From Acidobacteriota bacterium (GTDB lineage Bacteria; Acidobacteriota; Vicinamibacteria; Vicinamibacterales; CAVVIG01), in contig JAHFUI010000021.1 of the NCBI GenBank assembly GCA_023265175.1, positions 1 through 42,997 of the forward strand: 42,997 bases of DNA, in the 5' to 3' direction. The translations under genes were made by a program, and so were the position numbers. Position 1 is the stretch's first letter, and every line of letters starts with the position of its first letter. Positions 15,107 through 23,521 of the stretch are shown one piece after another. The notes beneath the pieces are model-generated. The model was not told the DNA's origin, made no database searches, and saw only the letters and a list, made by a program, of their open reading frames with translations.

Positions 15107-15700
15107 ATGGTCGTTCGACGCGCTCGCCCCCTGACGGCGCCGCTCTGGCGCCAACAAAACGACAAAGGGTTCACGCTGATTGATGTGATGTTGACGATCG
15201 GCATCATCGGGATCGTCAGCACGATTGCCGTCGTACAGATCGGCGAGGCGCAGCTGTCGCTCAAGGGCGACGGCGGCATGCGTGTGGTCGCCGCGCAACT
15301 CAATATCGCGCGCGAGCTGGCGATCTCTCAGCGGCGCAATATGCGGGTGCAGTTTGTCGGCACCAACGAGCTCGACGTCATACGGCAGGAGGTGGCGGCC
15401 GGCACGACGCTGCTCTCCAGAATCTTCCTCGAGGGCGGCGTCCGCTACGCGCTCGTGCCGGGCGTGCCGGACACACCCGATGCCTTCGGCAACCTGCAGG
15501 CGGTCGACTTCGGCGCGGCGGCGACCCTGATGTTCAGCAGCGAAGGCACGCTCATCGACGGCAACGGCAATCCGGTCAACGGGACGATCTTTCTCGCGCT
15601 GCCAAGCGTGTCGCGCTCCGCGCGGAGCATCACGATCCTCGGCGCGACCGGCCGCGTGTCCGCGTATCGCTGGGACGGCTCCAGGTGGGTCCGGGTATGA
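15107..15700 (+). CDS. GspH/FimT-type minor pseudopilin
   Basis: 197 residues from the ATG at 15107. The frame is open upstream to a TTG at 15047, but that only lengthens the leader. The type III leader ends in NDKG, with the prepilin peptidase site before FTLIDVMLTIGIIGIVSTIA. The +5 position is Asp instead of the usual Glu (FTLID). The globular part has features of GspH/FimT minor pilins: MRVVAAQLNIARELAISQRR and a C-terminal strand SITILGATGRVSAYRWDG. These subunits prime or cap type IV pili or type II secretion pseudopili. This is the first gene of a four-gene operon. Its TGA overlaps the start of the next gene (ATGA). Confidence 0.85.
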   Translation: MVVRRARPLTAPLWRQQNDKGFTLIDVMLTIGIIGIVSTIAVVQIGEAQLSLKGDGGMRVVAAQLNIARELAISQRRNMRVQFVGTNELDVIRQEVAAGTTLLSRIFLEGGVRYALVPGVPDTPDAFGNLQAVDFGAAATLMFSSEGTLIDGNGNPVNGTIFLALPSVSRSARSITILGATGRVSAYRWDGSRWVRV

Positions 15701-16245
15701 CCCTCGAATGCCGCGACGTGTCGAGTCAGCGCGGCTTCTCTCTGATCGAAACCGTGATCGCCTTGGGCATTCTCGCGGTGGCGCTCCTCGGCGCGGCCGG
15801 CCTGCTCGCGGCGGGCATGCAGAAGATCGTCAGCTCGCCCGGCGACCTGACGGCGACCAAGAAAGCGACTGAGGCCGTCGAGAGCGTCTTCAGTGCGCGC
15901 GACGCGCACACGTTGACGTGGGCGCAGATCCGGAATGTCCAGGGCGGATCCGGCAACGACGGCGGCATCTTCCTCGACGGCCCGCAGAGTCTACGCGTGC
16001 CCGGGCCGGACGGCGTCGTCGACACGGCCGACGACGGCGCTGTCGAGACGGTCGCGTATCCCGGGCCCGACCAGCAGTTGGGTACCGCGGATGACATGAC
16101 GGCCGAGCTGATTGGATTCACGCGCGAGATCCAGATCCGCGACATCGAAGCCAACCTTCGCTCGATCACGGTCATCGTCACGTATCAGGTCGGCCCGGCC
16201 AAGCGGACGTACACCTTAACCGCGTACATCTCGAGCTTCGCCTGA
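15697..16245 (+). CDS. PilV-like minor prepilin
   Basis: 182 residues. The ATG at 15697 overlaps the previous stop (ATGA), so translation is probably coupled. The prepilin signature is complete: SSQRG before the cleavage site, then FSLIETVIALGILAVALLGA with Glu at +5. The hydrophobic helix is followed by a globular domain with a GPDGVVDTADDG stretch and a second GPDQQLGTADDM, both Asp-rich and possibly calcium-binding. The C-terminal strands (SITVIVTYQVGPAKRTYTLT) match the PilV type. It is an inner-membrane/pilus-tip minor pilin acting with its operon partners. Confidence 0.8.
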   Translation: MTLECRDVSSQRGFSLIETVIALGILAVALLGAAGLLAAGMQKIVSSPGDLTATKKATEAVESVFSARDAHTLTWAQIRNVQGGSGNDGGIFLDGPQSLRVPGPDGVVDTADDGAVETVAYPGPDQQLGTADDMTAELIGFTREIQIRDIEANLRSITVIVTYQVGPAKRTYTLTAYISSFA

Positions 16246-17291
16246 TGCGCCAAGAAGGTTTCACGCTCACAGAGCTGCTCGTGAGCACCACGATCATGCT
16301 CATCGTGCTCGCGGGCGCGATGACGACATTCAAGAACGCGCTCGACATCAACGAAGCGGCGTCCCTGGTGGCCGACTCCAACCAGAATCTGCGCGCCGCG
16401 ATCAACCTGATGGTCCGTGACCTCATGCAGGCCGGGCGCGGCATCCCGATCGGCGGCGTGCCGATCCCGTCCGGTGCGGGAACAACCGCCATCAACCGGC
16501 CAGGTCCCTCCGGCACGGCGTACACGTTCGACAACCTCAACTTCACCACGCTGCCGGCCATCGTTGCCGGACCGGGCATGGGACCGACGATCGGCAGCCA
16601 GACGACCGACATCATCACGGTGTTGATGACCGATCCGACGCTGCCTGCGCTGACGCTGAACCCGAGTCCTGCGGTGGCGGGGCAGGCGACGCTGGCCGGC
16701 GGCGGCTCGAGCGTGGACGTCGGCGCAGCGACGACGTGGATCTCCGATCCAGCGACAGGGGTCAGGGCTGGCGACCTCATCATGTTCAGCAACGCGCTGG
16801 GCAACGCGATGCAGACGGTCACCAGCGCCGAGTCGCCAGTGGTGTCCTTCGCGGCCAACGACTGGTTCAACCTGAACCAACCGGCCGCGACGCAAGGTTC
16901 GATCTCGCAAATTGTCACGGCGCCGATCCCGCAGACGACGGTGCAGCGTGTGCTGATGGTCACCTACTACGTCGACAACGTGACGATGCCTGGACGGCCG
17001 CGGCTCGCGCGCCGCATCAATTACGCGGCGGGCCAGGCGCTTGCGGGGGTCGTCGAGGATCTCGACCTGACCTTCGATCTGGTCGACGGGGTCATCAACC
17101 CGGTCGCGCAGCATGTCGTGCCGTTCGCCCTGAACGGCGTCGTCTACACGCCCAACCAGATCCGGAAGGTCAATCTCCACCTCGGCGTCAGATCCGAAAC
17201 GGTGTCGTCGCAACGGCGCGATTACTTGCGAACGCATCTCAACACGGTTGTGAGCGTGCGAAGCCTGGCGTACATCAGTCGCTATCAATGA
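16245..17291 (+). CDS. PilW-like minor prepilin
   Basis: 348 residues. The ATG shares one base with the preceding TGA. It has a very short leader (MRQEG) with cleavage before FTLTELLVSTTIMLIVLAGA, Glu at +5. The next helix (NLRAAINLMVRDLMQAGRGI) is typical of PilW proteins. The globular part is large and Thr/Pro-rich, with a late VVEDLDLTFDLVDG strand and a closing TVVSVRSLAYISRYQ. Together with the PilV- and PilX-like genes it would form the minor-pilin tip complex of a type IV pilus. No major pilin, assembly ATPase or secretin lies in the window. Confidence 0.85.
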   Translation: MRQEGFTLTELLVSTTIMLIVLAGAMTTFKNALDINEAASLVADSNQNLRAAINLMVRDLMQAGRGIPIGGVPIPSGAGTTAINRPGPSGTAYTFDNLNFTTLPAIVAGPGMGPTIGSQTTDIITVLMTDPTLPALTLNPSPAVAGQATLAGGGSSVDVGAATTWISDPATGVRAGDLIMFSNALGNAMQTVTSAESPVVSFAANDWFNLNQPAATQGSISQIVTAPIPQTTVQRVLMVTYYVDNVTMPGRPRLARRINYAAGQALAGVVEDLDLTFDLVDGVINPVAQHVVPFALNGVVYTPNQIRKVNLHLGVRSETVSSQRRDYLRTHLNTVVSVRSLAYISRYQ

Positions 17292-17302
17292 GGGGGACGG
17301 CC

Positions 17303-19951
17303 ATGCGGTCACGATCGGAACGAGGGATCGCGCTGATTACGACGCTGCTGATGGTGATGTTGGTAAGCGCGCTCCTGGTCGGTTTCACCGCGGTGATCGT
17401 GAGCGACCAGCGCTTCCGGGGCATCGATCGAGATCGCACCCAGGCGTTCTACGGCGCGCACGCCGGCTTGGAGAAGCTGACGGCTGACCTCGGCAACCTG
17501 TTCGCGACCAACTACGCGCCGAAAGGGGCCCAGATCAACGCGCTCGCAGCCGTGGCGCCGAGCCTGCCGGGCATCGTCTTCACGGCGGCCGACGGTGGGT
17601 CTGGATACAAGATCAACTTCACCGCGGACGCCAGCGGCAATCCGCAGGCGACCAGCCACAACATCGCGTCCGGCCCGTACCAGGGGCTGGTCGGCCTGCT
17701 GACGCCGTACACCATCGACGTCACGGCGCGAACGATTGTGGGCGGCGAGGTGCACCTGCAGCGGACGCTCGAGACCGTGGCGATTCCGGTCTTCCAGTTC
17801 GGCATGTTCTCCGACGTCGATCTCAGCTTTTTTGCGGGCCCGAACTTCAACTTCGGCGGACGCGTGCACACCAACGGCAATCTCTTTCTCGCGACCGGCT
17901 CGACGCTGACGCTGTCGGACAAGGTGACCGCGGTCGGCGAGGTGGTGCGCCAGGCGCTCTCGAACGGGGTCTCGATCGACACGCCCTCGGCGCACGCGGG
18001 CACGGTGAACGTACTGACCGCGCCAGGCGCGTACCGCGCGCTCCTTCGGACCGAAGGCAGCGTCGTGAACATGCCGGGCAGCGGTCTGAACGATCCGACG
18101 TGGACGAACGTCTCGCTGAGCACCTACAACGGCTACATCCGAAACGGACGCACCGGCGCACGATCGCTGAGCCTGCCGCTGCTAACCGCCGGTGGCTCGA
18201 ACCCGGACATCGTCCGGCGTCCCGCCAGCCCCACGGAGAACGTCACGAACACCGTGCTCTTCGGCGAGCGGTATTTCAGCAAGGCGAGCCTTCGCATTCT
18301 GCTGTCCGACACGGCGGCGGATATCCTGAACCTTCCGACCGTGACCGCGACGGCGCCGGTGCTGCTCGACGGCAACTGGAACGCCGCGCCGCCGGCGGGC
18401 TACGAGCCGGTGAACGCGAATCGGCCGCCGATCGCGACCTCTGCCGGCATTGGATCGACGACCCTGAACGGCGCCACCGGTGCCGGGGACAATAACATCA
18501 ACGTGAACTCGACCGCGAACTTCGTGACGCCGGGATCGATCTGGGTGAACGGGACGCTGGTCGCCTGTAATGGCAACACGGCGACGAAGTTCACCGGGTG
18601 CTCCGGGACGCCGGCGGCGCTGAATGGGTCGACCGTGACGAGCGGGTACCGGACGCCCGCCGGCACGGGGACCATCGGTGGGTACCTAAAAATAGAGCTC
18701 CAGGATTCCAGCGGCGCCTGGCACGACGTCACGATTGAGATCCTCCGGCTCGGGATCGCTTCGTCGAATCTCAAGGGGACGATCTGCGGCAATCCGACGC
18801 CGGACACGATCATCAAGATCCAGCGCCTGCGCGACAACGGCGGCGGTCCCTGCAACTACGCCAACAGCCTGAACGCGAGCGATTACTGGCCGCAGATGCT
18901 CTTCGACCCGCGCGAGGCCCTGGTGCGCGATGCCGCGCCCGGCGCGAACCTCCTGCTCGGCGGCGTGATGCAGTACGTCATGATCGACGTCCGTAACTTG
19001 TCGCGCTGGTTCCAGGGCGCGATCGGCGCGACGGGGAACACCGCGGTGAGCAACAACGGGTATACGGTCTACTTCTCGGATCGCCGGTCGAATCGCGATC
19101 TCGCCGGAGCGGAAACGGGCGAATACGGGTGGGAGGACGTCGTCAATCCCGAGTCGGTGGCGGGAACGCCCAACGGGGTACTCGACGTCGGGGAGGACGT
19201 GAACGGGAACGCCGCCCTCGACACCTACGGGCAGTTTCCGAGCTTCAACGGCGTGGCGCAGAGCGTGGCGGCCGGGTCGGTCGCACCGCTGGACGCGAAC
19301 GCCCGGCCGTGGACGGGGGTGTCCGTGGCGCAGGCCGCGACGAACCGCGCGCTGCTGTTTCGCCGCGCGCTCAAGCTGGTGAACGGAGGCCTGGGCAACA
19401 TCGTCGCCCCCGGCCTGACGGTCGTCTCCGAGAATCAGGTGTATATCCACGGCGACTGGAACGCGTCGGTCGCGGCGGGATTCGGCAACCCTCACGTCGC
19501 GACGTCGGTGATCTCCGACGCGGTGACACTCCTGTCGAACAACTGGAACGACGTGAATTCCCTGACGTCTCCGTACGCCCTCGGCGGGCGGAATCGATCC
19601 GCGAATACGTTCTACCGCCTCGCAATCATCGCCGGAAAGGGCCCATCGTTTCCCCAACCGGCCGGGGGATGGGCGGCAACCGACTTCGGCACCGACGGCG
19701 GCGCGCACAACTTTCTCCGTATGCTCGAGCAGGGCGGTGCGGTCAACTACACGGGGGCGATCGCGACCTTCTACTTCAACCGTCAGGCGAACGGCACCTA
19801 CAAATGCTGCGCCACCGTGTACGGGGCGCCCACGCGGAATTTTCAGTTCGACGCGGACTTTCTCGATCCGACCAAGCTCCCGCCGCTCACGCCGGTGTTT
19901 CGGGACTTGAACACGCTCGGCTTCTCGCAAGTGATCCGGCCCGGCCAATAG
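17303..19951 (+). CDS. Very large PilX-like pilus assembly protein
   Basis: 882 residues when started at ATG 17303, which has AGGGGGA 5 bases upstream. An ATG at 17288 that overlaps the previous stop (ATGA) is the alternative. The N-terminus is PilX-type (SERGIALITTLLMVMLVSAL followed by LVGFTAVIVSDQ) and the helix continues into TQAFYGAHAGLEKLTADLGN. Usual PilX proteins have about 150-250 residues, so some 600 residues are extra. They include a repetitive part (FNFGGRVHTNGNLFLATGST), a module at ~385-450 that resembles phage-tail-type segments (INVNSTANF, IWVNGTLVACNG, KFTGCSGTP), and an Asp/Asn-rich stretch (GVLDVGEDVNGNAALD) that could bind calcium. As no pilY1 gene follows, it may itself provide the large tip domain. 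That is inference. Confidence 0.75.
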   Translation: MRSRSERGIALITTLLMVMLVSALLVGFTAVIVSDQRFRGIDRDRTQAFYGAHAGLEKLTADLGNLFATNYAPKGAQINALAAVAPSLPGIVFTAADGGSGYKINFTADASGNPQATSHNIASGPYQGLVGLLTPYTIDVTARTIVGGEVHLQRTLETVAIPVFQFGMFSDVDLSFFAGPNFNFGGRVHTNGNLFLATGSTLTLSDKVTAVGEVVRQALSNGVSIDTPSAHAGTVNVLTAPGAYRALLRTEGSVVNMPGSGLNDPTWTNVSLSTYNGYIRNGRTGARSLSLPLLTAGGSNPDIVRRPASPTENVTNTVLFGERYFSKASLRILLSDTAADILNLPTVTATAPVLLDGNWNAAPPAGYEPVNANRPPIATSAGIGSTTLNGATGAGDNNINVNSTANFVTPGSIWVNGTLVACNGNTATKFTGCSGTPAALNGSTVTSGYRTPAGTGTIGGYLKIELQDSSGAWHDVTIEILRLGIASSNLKGTICGNPTPDTIIKIQRLRDNGGGPCNYANSLNASDYWPQMLFDPREALVRDAAPGANLLLGGVMQYVMIDVRNLSRWFQGAIGATGNTAVSNNGYTVYFSDRRSNRDLAGAETGEYGWEDVVNPESVAGTPNGVLDVGEDVNGNAALDTYGQFPSFNGVAQSVAAGSVAPLDANARPWTGVSVAQAATNRALLFRRALKLVNGGLGNIVAPGLTVVSENQVYIHGDWNASVAAGFGNPHVATSVISDAVTLLSNNWNDVNSLTSPYALGGRNRSANTFYRLAIIAGKGPSFPQPAGGWAATDFGTDGGAHNFLRMLEQGGAVNYTGAIATFYFNRQANGTYKCCATVYGAPTRNFQFDADFLDPTKLPPLTPVFRDLNTLGFSQVIRPGQ

Positions 19952-19979
19952 GCACCGCCGGCCAGGCGGAGGGTCGGGC

Positions 19980-20210
19980 TCGAGACAGGCGCTCCTCGAT
20001 CCCGTCCCATTCCGCCTCGCTGACCGGCATCACGGCGAGCCGCGAGATCCGCACGAGCGGAAAATCCTTGAACGACGGGTCGGCCTTGATCTCCTCGAGC
20101 GTCACCGGGCGCGCGAGGTTCTTCACCGGACCGATGTCGACGACCGCCGCTTTTCCGATCTTGTCATTGGGATCCGCATACGCATCGGCCAGCGCCTTCA
20201 CGATCCCGAT
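19980..20210 (-). pseudogene. C-terminal fragment of an EVE-domain protein
   Basis: The minus strand reads IGIVKALADAYADPNDKIGK, AAVVDIGPVKNLARPVTLEE and LVRISRLAVMPVSEAEWDGI. This is the C-terminal half of the EVE (PUA-like) domain, which binds modified bases in DNA or RNA. The N-terminal half (the usual YWLxKxEP start) is absent: upstream of IGI the DNA switches to other fragments. The frame runs on past the normal end, through the 3' end of the pilX-like gene, to 19887, so the original stop is lost as well. A second, oppositely oriented EVE piece starts at 20202. Confidence 0.65.
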
Positions 20211-20255
20211 CCGAAGGACAAGACCGGCAAACAGGCGGTCGTCGACGTCGCACCT
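20202..20255 (+). pseudogene. Second EVE-domain fragment in opposite orientation
   Basis: The plus strand reads DPDPKDKTGKQAVVDVAPI. This is the same EVE segment as in the neighbouring minus-strand fragment (DPNDKIGKAAVVDIGP), at least 11 identical residues, and the DNA is clearly related too. Only about 18 codons remain, without start or stop of their own. The two pieces are head to head and overlap by roughly nine bases. This is a scar of an inversion or a fusion of two paralogues. Confidence 0.5.
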
Positions 20256-20770
20256 ATCTGTTCTCCTTGAACCCCGCCGGAATCGCGACGTCGGCGGCGC
20301 TGACGGCCGTCGTTACCTTCAGCACTTCGTTCGTCGTGGTCATGAACATGGTCCGTGTCTTGTTCTCGTTCTGGTCTTTCTTCGGCGCGGCCTTCTTCGC
20401 CAATCCGCCGAGCAGGCCGCCAATGCCGCCGCCGGCGCTCGCCTTGTCGTCGTCGGCGCGTTTGGCCTCCTGCGCCGCCTCTTCCGCCGATTTCACCGCT
20501 TCCATCGTCACCGTCGAGCTGATTGGCGTGCCGTCCATCTTCACGTTCTCGGTGTTCATTCTGGCAAGCGCCTGCTTCATCATCGGGTAGAGCGCCATCG
20601 CGGCCGCCATGTCCTGCGCGGAGGCGCCCGCGACCATCGGTCCTTCGAGCTTGCGCGCGTAGCGTTGATAGAAGTCGGCAATCTCACTGGTGCCGGCCAC
20701 CTTCGGCGCCAGCCACATGTCGGCCGTGAGCACCATGCCGCCGCCCTGCTCGAGCGTTTTCCCCTTCTCG
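20254..20770 (-). pseudogene. C-terminal part of a secreted acidobacterial protein of unknown function, 5' end lost
   Basis: From KGKTLEQGGGMVLTADMWLA onward the reading frame looks native: APKVAGTSEIADFYQRYARK, EAVKSAEEAAQEAKRADDDK, a GGGIGGLLGGLAKKAAP linker and the end EVLKVTTAVSAADVAIPAGF. I associate this C-terminal pattern with a family of secreted acidobacterial proteins that normally have a leader and a longer N-terminal domain, from memory and without a search. Upstream of about 20770 the same frame is a shadow of the toxin remnant, so the first part of the gene is gone. The frame stays open to an ATG at 20862, which would produce a chimeric product. It is probably non-functional. 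Confidence 0.55.
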
Positions 20771-20878
20771 CGGATTCGTCGCGAGTGCTTGAATCGCTGC
20801 GATGATGCGGTCGTGAATCTCGGATGAGAGCCGGGTGAGGTCCTTTTCCGCGTCGCGTTCAAGCAGGACGCGTTACAT
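20768..20878 (-). pseudogene. RelE/ParE-family toxin remnant with stop at codon 2 and missing 3' part
   Basis: Right behind the antitoxin (2 bp after its stop) the minus strand reads ATG TAA and then, in the same frame, RVLLERDAEKDLTRLSSEIH, DRIIAAIQALATNPR. This is the N-terminal third of a RelE/ParE mRNA-interferase/gyrase-poison type toxin, whose usual start is M-Y-R-V-L-L-E-R-D-A. The Tyr codon has become TAA. After NPR (20768) the DNA continues as another gene's C-terminal part, so the catalytic beta-sheet is missing too. The toxin is dead twice over. Confidence 0.7.
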
Positions 20879-20880
20879 GG

Positions 20881-21111
20881 TTACTTGCGCTTGCGCTCGG
20901 CGAGGTATTCCTCCAGCGGACGGTAGTGGAGCGGCTTGCGGCGGGCGCGCTTGAGCCAAGCCACATCATCCGAGTCCTCCACACGCTCCAGAAGTTCTTC
21001 GTAGTCCTTGATGGGAATGATGACGGAGACGGGCTTGCCTTTACGCGTCACGATTTCGGGTTCGGACAGCGTTGCTTTCACGGCTCGTCGTTTATCACCG
21101 CTCACGCTCAA
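20881..21111 (-). CDS. Phd/YefM-type antitoxin, partner toxin destroyed
   Basis: 76 residues. The conserved core is LSEPEIVTRKGKPVSVIIPI followed by KDYEELLERVEDSDDVAWLK, typical of Phd/YefM antitoxins, and a basic C-terminus (PLEEYLAERKRK) that would wrap the toxin. There is no ATG in frame: the start is TTG 21111 or GTG 21105, while an ATG with a good AAGGGAA site at 21118 is out of frame. The N-terminal DNA-binding part therefore may be damaged by a small frameshift. The toxin gene behind it is a remnant (20768-20878). If expressed, the protein could still repress its own promoter or neutralise related toxins. Confidence 0.7.
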   Translation of the reverse strand: MSVSGDKRRAVKATLSEPEIVTRKGKPVSVIIPIKDYEELLERVEDSDDVAWLKRARRKPLHYRPLEEYLAERKRK

Positions 21112-21180
21112 GTCTCATTTCCCTTTCGTTCTACATCATGGACCGCGGCTATCTCGATTTCGAGCGGTGTTTCGTTTGGT

Positions 21181-23370
21181 TTACTGTCGCTTCAGCAGCA
21201 GACAGCCGAGCGGCGGGACCGTCAGCCGCAGCGACTGGTCGAAGCCGTTCGCGGCGATCGGTTCGCTCTGGACGCCGCCGGCGTTGCCGACGTTGCTGCC
21301 GCCGTAGAGCGCGCTGTCGCTGTTGAGGAGCTCGGCATACGAGCCGGCCGCCGGCACGCCTATGCGGTAGCCGTCGCGCGCCACGGGCGTAAAGTTGAAC
21401 ACCATCACGACGAAATCGTCGCGATCGCGCGCGTGGCGCACGATGGACACAACGCTGTTCTCGTTGTCGTTGCAGTCGATCCAGCGAAAGCCGCCGGGCT
21501 GGAAGTCGGCCTGGTGGAGCGCGGGCTGCGCCCGATAGTGCCAGTTGAGATCCTGCACGAAGCGCCGCAGCGCCCCGTGCGCGGGATCGGCGAGCAGATG
21601 CCAGTCGAGGCTCCGATCGTGATTCCACTCACGCCACTGCCCGAACTCGCCGCCCATGAACAAGAGCTTCTTGCCCGGATGGCCGTACATGTAGCCGTAG
21701 AGCGTGCGCAGCGTCGCGAGCTTCTGCCACACGTCGCCCGGCATCTTGTCGAGCATCGCGCCCTTGCCGTGCACGACTTCGTCATGCGAGAACGGCAGGA
21801 TGAAATTCTCGGTGTGCATGTAGAGCGCCGAGAACGTTACCAGGTTGTGCTCCCACCGGCGATGGATCGGATCTGTGTGCACGTACTCGAGGACGTCGTG
21901 CATCCATCCCATGTTCCACTTGTAGGTGAACCCGAGGCCGCCCAGGTGCACCGGCCGGCTGACGCCGGGCCACGCCGTCGATTCCTCGGCGGCCGTGATC
22001 GTGCCCTCGAACTGGCCGTGCGTGAGCCGGTTCAGCTCCTGCAGAAAACCGATCGCTTCGAGGTTTTCACGCCCGCCGAACCGATTCGGGATCCATTCGC
22101 CGGCGTTGCGCGAGTAATCCAGATACAGCATCGACGCGACCGCGTCCACCCGCAGGCCGTCGATGTGATATTCCTCGAGCCAGAAGAGCGCATTCGACAG
22201 GAGAAAATTCCGGACTTCGTTGCGCCCGTAGTTGAAGATGAGCGTGCCCCAGTCGCGATGCTCGCCCTGCCGCGGATCGGCGTGCTCGTACAGCGCCGTG
22301 CCGTCGAAGCGCGCCAGGCCGTGGTCGTCTTTCGGAAAGTGTCCCGGAACCCAGTCGAGGAGGACACCCAGGCCGGCCTCATGACAGGCGTCGACGAAGA
22401 GCTTGAAATCCTCCGGCGGACCGAACCGGCTGGTCGGCGCGAAAAACCCCAACACCTGATAACCCCACGAACCCGAGAATGGATGCTCCATCACCGGCAG
22501 CAGCTCGATGTGCGTGAAGCCGAGATCCTTCACGTAGGGCACGAGCCGGTGCGCCATCTCGCCATACGTCAGGAAGCGGTTGCCTTCTTCCGGCACGCGC
22601 GCCCACGATCCGAGGTGCACTTCGTAGATCGTCAGCGGCTCGTCGAGCCACCCATGATGGCTCTTGCGCGCCGCCATCCAGCGCTCGTCGCGCCACCGGT
22701 AGCCCGAGATGTCGCGAACGATCGCGGAGAAATGCGGCGGCGCCTCGAACGCGAAGCCGTACGGATCGCTTTTCTCGAGCAGCGCGCCCTGGCCGGTGCG
22801 GATCTCGAACTTGTACTTCTCGCCGTCGGGCAAGTCGGGAATGAAGGTCTCCCACACGCCGCTGGGCGACAGCAGGCGCATCGCGTTCACACGGCCGTCC
22901 CATCCGTTGAAGTCGCCGATCACGCTGACGCGATCGGCATTCGGCGCCCACACCGCGAAGTGCACACCGGTCGTCGATCCGACCCGAATCCGGTGCGCGC
23001 CGAGCTTCTCGAACGCGCGGTAGTGCGTGCCTTCACCGAGCAGGTGCAGATCGAAATCGGTCAGCACCCGGCCGTAGCGGTACGGATCGTCGAATTCCAG
23101 AACGTGATCGCCGGGGTAGGTGACGCGCAGGCGATAGTGCGACACGTCGGCCGCCACGACCGTCTCGTGAAGTCCCGCTGGACTCCGACGCGCCATCCTG
23201 CGCAGCTCACCGTCGGCCAGCCGCACGTCTATCGATCGGGCGGCCGGCTGGAACGCGCGGATGACAGTGCCCTCGCCTGATGGCGCTGGATGGGGGCCCA
23301 GCACCGCAAACGGATCGCGGTTCCGCCCCTTGACCAAGGCCATCAGGGCCTCGTCGACGGCTCTCATCAT
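21181..23370 (-). CDS. glgB: 1,4-alpha-glucan branching enzyme
   Basis: 729 residues, about the length of the E. coli enzyme. It makes alpha-1,6 branches in glycogen in the cytoplasm. Two N-terminal modules ([10 protein letters not shown]; then the CBM48-like [20 protein letters not shown]) precede the GH13 barrel. The catalytic residues are present: Asp409 in [11 protein letters not shown], Glu462 in [12 protein letters not shown] and Asp530 in [13 protein letters not shown], each offset by +4 from the E. coli numbering. The C-terminal domain ends in [17 protein letters not shown]. The start codon lies at the edge of the octamer repeat, and the DNA in front of it lacks a ribosome site, so the start could be the second Met. 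No other glycogen gene is adjacent. The gene is divergent from the amidase gene. Confidence 0.95.
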   Translation of the reverse strand: MMRAVDEALMALVKGRNRDPFAVLGPHPAPSGEGTVIRAFQPAARSIDVRLADGELRRMARRSPAGLHETVVAADVSHYRLRVTYPGDHVLEFDDPYRYGRVLTDFDLHLLGEGTHYRAFEKLGAHRIRVGSTTGVHFAVWAPNADRVSVIGDFNGWDGRVNAMRLLSPSGVWETFIPDLPDGEKYKFEIRTGQGALLEKSDPYGFAFEAPPHFSAIVRDISGYRWRDERWMAARKSHHGWLDEPLTIYEVHLGSWARVPEEGNRFLTYGEMAHRLVPYVKDLGFTHIELLPVMEHPFSGSWGYQVLGFFAPTSRFGPPEDFKLFVDACHEAGLGVLLDWVPGHFPKDDHGLARFDGTALYEHADPRQGEHRDWGTLIFNYGRNEVRNFLLSNALFWLEEYHIDGLRVDAVASMLYLDYSRNAGEWIPNRFGGRENLEAIGFLQELNRLTHGQFEGTITAAEESTAWPGVSRPVHLGGLGFTYKWNMGWMHDVLEYVHTDPIHRRWEHNLVTFSALYMHTENFILPFSHDEVVHGKGAMLDKMPGDVWQKLATLRTLYGYMYGHPGKKLLFMGGEFGQWREWNHDRSLDWHLLADPAHGALRRFVQDLNWHYRAQPALHQADFQPGGFRWIDCNDNENSVVSIVRHARDRDDFVVMVFNFTPVARDGYRIGVPAAGSYAELLNSDSALYGGSNVGNAGGVQSEPIAANGFDQSLRLTVPPLGCLLLKRQ

Positions 23371-23509
23371 CTGGTTATCTGGTCATCTGGTTATCTGGTT
23401 ATTTGCTTATCTGGTTATCTTGTCATTTGTTGTTCAATTGAACCAATGAGCACATCAAATGACCAGATAACCAGATAACCAGATAACCAGATGATCAGAT
23501 GACCAGATG
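23368..23509. repeat. TGGTTATC octamer hairpin element, copy 1
   Basis: The left half (23368-23428) is a run of 8-bp units of the type TGGTTATC with a few variants. The right half (23457-23509) is its reverse complement (CCAGATAA units). The spacer holds AATGAGCACATC (23445-23456). The whole forms a long imperfect hairpin that fills nearly all of the space between the divergent glgB and amidase genes. A second copy is at 27009-27119. Confidence 0.85.
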
Positions 23510-23521
23510 CAAGGAGCCGTC

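Noticed and set aside
20771-20862. N-terminal extension of the secreted-protein fragment up to ATG 20862
   Set aside because: This part is the RelE/ParE remnant read in another frame, so the extension is a chimeric shadow.
19952-21111. Fragment cluster as an integron cassette array
   Set aside because: I saw no integrase gene and no attC-type inverted sites between the pieces; fragments lack complete genes.
20926-23280. 784-codon plus-strand open frame opposite glgB
   Set aside because: glgB is certain from its catalytic residues; the opposite frame has biased, repetitive composition only.
23368-23509. Octamer arrays as a possible CRISPR array
   Set aside because: Units are 8 bp without spacers and the second half is the inverse complement of the first; no cas genes in the window.
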